Shown one piece after another: positions 33,541-37,532 of a DNA stretch of 37,532 nt; position 1 is the first letter of the stretch, and every line of letters starts with the position of its first letter. The notes below the pieces were generated by a model. It was not told the DNA's origin. It ran no database searches and saw nothing but the letters and a program-made list of their open reading frames with translations. Source of the stretch: Acinetobacter lwoffii (lineage in GTDB: Bacteria > Pseudomonadota > Gammaproteobacteria > Pseudomonadales > Moraxellaceae); the NCBI RefSeq assembly GCF_002321025.1, contig NZ_DCLL01000055.1, forward strand, positions 1 to 37,532, given 5' to 3'. Both the position numbers and the translations under genes were made by a program.

Positions 33541-34093
33541 ATTTATGCAGAAAACGCCGGAAATTTCTTAATATCTTGATACTGACGAATAATGCAGCCA
33601 AAGCAAACAGTGCAATTGCAAAGACCGTATATTTGAGGTTGCTCATGTCATTTTGATAAAACTGCTGAATATCTTGTTTGTTATATTCTAAAGCAGTTGC
33701 TTTGCCAGTCCGGCTATCTCTGAACTGGATTTTTTCAATATAGAACAGATTTCCCGCTTTGATTAAGTCAACGCTCTGGATTTGTCGGGTATGCGATTGA
33801 TTGTCTTCATCGCTACATAAAGCGCTGTAATGCTCACAATTGATTTTGGCCACATAACCATTTCCTGCAATCAGAATAAAAATGGCATTATCTGGTCGCT
33901 GGTTATTGGACACCAATACATACTGCTCGCCGGCTGTACTTTTTAAGGGAATGCTGGTGGCTTGCTGATAATGCTGTTCTGCTTGCAGAATTTCCTGAAT
34001 TTTAGCAAAGCAGGTAAAACATAAGGACAACGTGATCAGAAAAATCACGCTGGCAAAACAGAGACGAAAAATGGTTTTGACAGTTTGATGCAT
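33539..34093 (-). CDS. Unrecognised two-helix membrane protein
   Basis: I do not recognise the family. From the ATG at 34093 the protein has 184 residues: a hydrophobic helix near the N-terminus (VIFLITLSLCFTCF), a roughly 120-residue extracytoplasmic domain with two cysteines (NCEHYSALCSDE, possible disulphide), and a C-terminal helix (YTVFAIALFALAALFVSI) followed by a basic tail RNFRRFLHK. The frame remains open to a TTG at 34129, but the ATG fits the membrane helix better; neither start has a good ribosome site. It resembles the DUF3592-like group of small membrane proteins only loosely. It converges on ypfJ. Confidence 0.7.
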   Translation of the reverse strand: MHQTVKTIFRLCFASVIFLITLSLCFTCFAKIQEILQAEQHYQQATSIPLKSTAGEQYVLVSNNQRPDNAIFILIAGNGYVAKINCEHYSALCSDEDNQSHTRQIQSVDLIKAGNLFYIEKIQFRDSRTGKATALEYNKQDIQQFYQNDMSNLKYTVFAIALFALAALFVSIKILRNFRRFLHK

Positions 34094-34308
34094 GGGAGAA
34101 AAATTCAAAATAGAAAGATGGGAAAGCAAAAGCCGAGTGCTGCCCTGTATGTTAAATCATCATTCGAAAATACTGAAAAGAAACTTAACTCAATTCGATA
34201 AAAAACGGACTAAACTTGTTTTGCCAGAATACCTTGCTATTCAAATCTCTATTTTAACAACGCCTCTCGGCGCATAGTGCTCCATCTCGCCCGATTTTAG
34301 GAAACCGA

Positions 34309-35808
34309 ATGGGAAATTTCTTTTTTCTTCAGCTACTCACAGTCGTATTTGCCTTGTCCATTGCTACGACGATGTTTAATAAGCGCGTTTTGGGTTTTCC
34401 GCAAGCGATCGGTGTCCCGATTGTCTCAGCAATCTTTGTTTTTATTTTGCAGTGGGGCGCCAGTTTACTGCATGGCAATCCATTCTTTAGCATCAATATT
34501 GACAATATCGAGCAGGCTGTTCGTCACGTCGATTTCTATGATTTTCTGATCAATGGGGTGATCTGTTTTATCCTGACTTCATCTGCGCTGAAGTTTAAGG
34601 TCTCAGATTTGCGTAACCACTGGCGGCCGATCAGTATTCTGGCCGGTCTGGCTTTAGTATTCTGTGCCGTGTTCTTTGGCGTGGTGTTATATGGTTATCA
34701 GTTCCTGATTGGTAAGCATGTTGACTTGCTGGTTTTGCTGTTACTTGGGGCGGCCTTGGGCGCCACAGATCCGATCGGCATCAAAGGCGTATTGAGTTCG
34801 GTTCGCGCACCGCATCATTTGATCGTCAAGCTTGAAGGCGAATCACTGTTTAATGATGCAATGTGTATTGCCTTATTTATGACCTTGCTCAATGTCCTGC
34901 AAGGTGAAAACTTTACGGTACTGGCAGTGCTGCAAACCTTGCTTTATGAAATTGTCGTGGCGGTGCTGATTGGTCTCGGATTCGGTTTTGCGATCTTGCG
35001 GATTTTGCGCGGCAAACATGAAATGGAATCTCTGATTCTGACCACGGCCTTGCTGGCTTGTGGTTCCTATCTGGTGGCTTTGCTGGCACATGCTTCCGCG
35101 CCAATTGCCTGTGTGATTGGTGGCTTGATTGTTGGCAATAAATGGAAAGAAATTCTGGCAGATGCCGAAATTGGTGACGTTAATCATTTCTGGCATACGG
35201 TTGAGGGAATTATCAATTCATTCCTGTTTACCCTGATCGGTCTGGAGTTGTTTATTCTAGACTTGAGCACCAGTCTGGTTCTGGGCGGGATGGTGGCCTT
35301 TGTGATTCTGCATTTGGCTCGTTTTGCAGCCAACTATCTGGCCTTTGCCATGTTCCCAAAAGTCAGCAAGAAAAGCTATAACGGTAGTTTGACCATCCTG
35401 TCTTGGGGCGGAGTACGTGGCGGGATTTCTTTGGCCTTAATTCTGGCGGTCGCCAATATTCCTCAGCTGGAAGCCTATAGCAGTATTCTGGTGGGCTATA
35501 CCTTTATTGTGGTGCTATTATCCGGTGTGGTATGTGGCTTGGGTCTGCCTGCGGTGATGAATGCATTTTATTATAATCCCAATGAAGAAACGCAGGGCTT
35601 TAAAGGCTGGTATCAACGTATGTGCCACAAGTTGAACCGTAAGGGCTTTCGCTATATTGTCGGGGAAGATGCCAAAGGAAATGAGACCATCACTATCTTT
35701 CAGCCAGAGATTCTGATTGATCAGAAAGATGCAGATGGCGTCGCCACGGTGCATCATCCAGATAAGGTTCAGGAAGTAAAACGCTTAGAAAATCCGGATA
35801 ATTTCTAA
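34309..35808 (+). CDS. CPA1-family Na+/H+ antiporter
   Basis: This inner-membrane cation/proton antiporter of the NhaP/CPA1 type has about 12 helices over 499 residues. The ion-binding motif is GATDPIG (near 150), followed by LEGESLFNDA (near 175) and SWGGVRGGISLALIL (near 370), all hallmarks of the family. The C-terminal 80 residues are hydrophilic and may be regulatory. AGGAAA lies upstream of the ATG. It is transcribed alone. The exact cation (Na+, K+ or Li+) cannot be told from sequence. No terminator is obvious, and the gap 35809-35961 holds no other gene. Confidence 0.93.
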   Translation: MGNFFFLQLLTVVFALSIATTMFNKRVLGFPQAIGVPIVSAIFVFILQWGASLLHGNPFFSINIDNIEQAVRHVDFYDFLINGVICFILTSSALKFKVSDLRNHWRPISILAGLALVFCAVFFGVVLYGYQFLIGKHVDLLVLLLLGAALGATDPIGIKGVLSSVRAPHHLIVKLEGESLFNDAMCIALFMTLLNVLQGENFTVLAVLQTLLYEIVVAVLIGLGFGFAILRILRGKHEMESLILTTALLACGSYLVALLAHASAPIACVIGGLIVGNKWKEILADAEIGDVNHFWHTVEGIINSFLFTLIGLELFILDLSTSLVLGGMVAFVILHLARFAANYLAFAMFPKVSKKSYNGSLTILSWGGVRGGISLALILAVANIPQLEAYSSILVGYTFIVVLLSGVVCGLGLPAVMNAFYYNPNEETQGFKGWYQRMCHKLNRKGFRYIVGEDAKGNETITIFQPEILIDQKDADGVATVHHPDKVQEVKRLENPDNF

Positions 35809-35961
35809 AGTTAAAACTTAGAATCTCAATATGCTATGGATTTGTTGTTAGTGAGCTGAGATCGCTTGGGTTAGCGTATTTCATCAGGCTTGATTATTTT
35901 CATCTAGCTTTTTGTGGATAGGTTGAGGTGTGATCTTTTATTTAAATGAGCTATTAATGAG

Positions 35962-36309
35962 ATGAAAATGACCCAGACAAGTTCAGCCAATCAGGAAATG
36001 ACAGAAATGATTTTGGTTGTGGTCAATCAGATTCCATATGCCAAAGTCGCCACCTACGGACAGATTGCCAGACTGGCAGGTTTACCCAAACATGCGCGAT
36101 TGGTCGGGCGAGTATTAAGTCATCTAGAATCGGACACTAATATTCCCTGGTATCGGGTGATCAATGCCCAAGCGAAAATCAGTCTGAAGCAACTGGACGA
36201 ACATGGCCAGAATATTCAGCAGCAAAAACTCATGCAGGAAGGAATTTGTTTTAGAGGTGATCGAGTGGATTTAAAACGCTATCAATGGGATGGTCGAGTA
36301 GAGATATAA
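35962..36309 (+). CDS. Alkyltransferase-like protein (ATL)
   Basis: ATL proteins share the fold of O6-alkylguanine-DNA alkyltransferase and bind alkylated DNA but cannot remove the lesion; they mark it for nucleotide excision repair. Here the active-site PCHR is replaced by PWYRV (62-66), with Trp63 in place of the catalytic cysteine, and TYGQIARLAG and RLVGRVL supply the DNA-binding helix-turn-helix and arginine finger. The 115-residue length is that of the C-terminal alkyltransferase domain alone. A second ATG two codons later (35968) is also possible. It is followed by a strong terminator. Confidence 0.92.
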   Translation: MKMTQTSSANQEMTEMILVVVNQIPYAKVATYGQIARLAGLPKHARLVGRVLSHLESDTNIPWYRVINAQAKISLKQLDEHGQNIQQQKLMQEGICFRGDRVDLKRYQWDGRVEI

Positions 36310-36340
36310 AAATCCCCACTTGGTGAAAAGTGGGGATTTT
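36309..36340. terminator. Bidirectional 13-bp-stem terminator
   Basis: AAAATCCCCACTT-GGTGAA-AAGTGGGGATTTT directly after the ATL stop codon; it also ends the convergent universal stress gene ten bases away. Confidence 0.9.
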
Positions 36341-36349
36341 AAAGATGAT

Positions 36350-36790
36350 TTAGTTGCGAATCACCATTACTGGAATATCCGCTTGGCCGAGAATGCTTTG
36401 CGCTACGCTGCCAAGGAACAGTTTTTTGAAGCCAGTACGGCCATGAGAACCAATCACGATCAGGTCAGAATTTAAATCTTTAGCTGCTTTGACAATCTCG
36501 CTATAAATTACCTGACCCTCAAGGAGCTGTGTATCCACTTCAACACCGGCACCAGAGAATTTTGCTTTGGCTTCATCCAGCGTTTTTAGGATGGAAGTGC
36601 GGGCACGTTCAATCAGGTCATTGGTTTGTGCCGCAGAGATATATTCCGCAGCGATATAAGGGTCCAGCGCCAGCACTTGAACCACTGTAACTTTACTGTT
36701 AAATGCTTTGGCAATTTCTACAGCTTTATCCACTGCAGCATACGATGTTTCTGAACCGTCAACAGGTACTAAAATATGTTCAAAAGGCAT
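36350..36790 (-). CDS. Universal stress protein, UspA family
   Basis: A single-domain cytoplasmic Usp (146 aa). ILVPVDGSETS forms the first strand and loop with the ATP-contacting Asp11. The nucleotide motif GSHGRTGFKKLFLGSVAQSIL near residue 113 fits G-x2-G-x9-G-(S/T), so the protein probably binds ATP. It should respond to starvation or stress; its partners are unknown. AGGAG lies upstream of the ATG. It is monocistronic; the 36791-37030 gap has a -10-like TATGAT on the minus strand and two copies of TAGCCTAAG (36980, 37014) of unknown meaning. Confidence 0.95.
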   Translation of the reverse strand: MPFEHILVPVDGSETSYAAVDKAVEIAKAFNSKVTVVQVLALDPYIAAEYISAAQTNDLIERARTSILKTLDEAKAKFSGAGVEVDTQLLEGQVIYSEIVKAAKDLNSDLIVIGSHGRTGFKKLFLGSVAQSILGQADIPVMVIRN

Positions 36791-37030
36791 TAGAATTCTC
36801 CTGAGGGGAATTTAGAGTTATAAAATTATGACGCGTTAAACCGGGTACGAATAGTTGTTTATACTTTGATCATAGCCTGTATTGTATAAAAATAAAACCA
36901 AGTAAATACATAGGTATAATGTCTAATAGATTAAAAAATGAAGCACCTGTTTAGAGCTATTGAACTGGGTGATTTATTTAGCCTAAGTTAATAATTTATA
37001 TGTAATTAATGTGATAGCCTAAGACAGTGA

Positions 37031-37435
37031 TTAATCACATCGAATAGAGGTCGGGTCTAATTTTATTTGCGGTGACAGCTGTTCATAGCGATTTAAAATT
37101 GTTTGAGTTTCACCTGCATAAATTTTTTGCTGTAGCTGCTGGATTTTATGTTCTGTCACATGTAAACGCACACAATGTAATGCAATCTGATTTTCCCGGG
37201 TTACCGCCAGTCGTTGGGTCTGATCATATTCCGGATAGCGCTCGATTTTCTGCTGTGCTCTGCTGAGTTGTGCCAAGGACCGTTTTTGCTGCATGCTCAT
37301 CAGTTGTTGCTGATTAATCCACTGTGCCACATCACGTCTGACACCATTATAATCTACGAAAATAGGCGAGATGATCTGGCAGGCACTCAGGCTTGAAAGG
37401 CTAATGAGTAAAATAAGTATTTTGATTTTATACAT
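37031..37435 (-). CDS. Small putative lipoprotein
   Basis: The 134-residue protein has a lipoprotein signal peptide: basic MYKIK, hydrophobic core, lipobox LSAC with the lipidated cysteine at 19. The mature part is Gln-rich and helical (about 40-120), possibly a coiled coil (HVTEHKIQQLQQKI), and has two further cysteines (HC in the middle, RCD at the end) that could pair. I do not recognise a family. AGGA precedes the ATG. A palindrome GTGATTAATCAC (37027-37038) overlaps the stop codon. Confidence 0.75.
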   Translation of the reverse strand: MYKIKILILLISLSSLSACQIISPIFVDYNGVRRDVAQWINQQQLMSMQQKRSLAQLSRAQQKIERYPEYDQTQRLAVTRENQIALHCVRLHVTEHKIQQLQQKIYAGETQTILNRYEQLSPQIKLDPTSIRCD

Positions 37436-37532
37436 TTGGTGAATCCTCGAAGAATTAAAGGGTGCTAGGAATGCGTGAATTACATACTAAAAAAAGCTTT
37501 TTTGTTTAAACTAGGACTTACGCATTGACGGA

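Noticed and set aside
5900..37500. CRISPR array, tRNA or rRNA genes
   Set aside because: No regularly spaced repeats, no cloverleaf-like sequence with GGTTCGA-type arms, and no rRNA stretches were seen in any gap.
37489..37503. AAAAAAAGCTTTTTT as a terminator of the lipoprotein gene
   Set aside because: It lies upstream of that gene and has only A-T pairs around a GC centre, with no stable stem.

Overview
The window is chromosomal DNA from a gammaproteobacterium of the genus Acinetobacter. The strongest evidence is the minus-strand cluster rubA-rubB-estB-oxyR (rubredoxin, rubredoxin reductase, esterase, OxyR), an arrangement I know from Acinetobacter baylyi ADP1, with ppk1 and mtgA beside it. 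The gene content is almost entirely housekeeping. I see no prophage, integrase, CRISPR array, rRNA or tRNA gene, and no complete insertion sequence. The last 23 bases might touch an insertion-sequence end.

Layout. 1-6000: metH (B12-dependent methionine synthase, minus strand) with a large leader hairpin, then a PiT phosphate transporter behind a very good Pho box. 6000-9400: a pair of GGGA-loop hairpins, an unrecognised 513-residue protein, a rhomboid protease and nfuA (Fe-S carrier). 9400-14700: a TonB-dependent receptor with a perfect 7-1-7 Fur site, a two-gene minus-strand unit (secreted lipase-like hydrolase followed by an unknown helical protein), and a beta-carbonic anhydrase. 14700-19500: tesA divergent from the ybbA-ybbP ABC exporter pair, then a second rhomboid. 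19500-24140: mtgA, ppk1, a degenerate response-regulator-like protein and oxyR. 24150-26600: estB, rubB and rubA, with a terminator-like hairpin between rubA and rubB. 27000-31450: apt, a YqiA-type esterase, lysS, a probable Aar-type small RNA and trpS. 31600-37532: a DUF808 membrane protein, the YpfJ zinc peptidase, a small membrane protein, a CPA1 Na+/H+ antiporter, an alkyltransferase-like protein, a universal stress protein and a small lipoprotein.

How the genes work together. RubA and RubB pass electrons from NADH to an alkane hydroxylase encoded elsewhere. OxyR is transcribed with them, linking alkane oxidation to peroxide sensing. Pit and Ppk1 take up and store phosphate, and both have 11-bp-periodic Pho-like repeats upstream. 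The Fur site marks the TonB receptor as an iron-starvation gene, and NfuA supports Fe-S supply.

The least explained signals are: the metH leader, which can fold its own Shine-Dalgarno into a 14-bp stem; the probable Aar sRNA downstream of trpS, which contains an unremarked 28-codon ORF and a duplicated 8-mer near its 5' end; the paired GGGA-loop hairpins at 6013-6067, one of which matches the CsrA binding consensus; the rubA/rubB intercistronic hairpin; and the pseudo-receiver protein between ppk1 and oxyR. All assignments come from reading the sequence and from recalled family knowledge; no database search was run.
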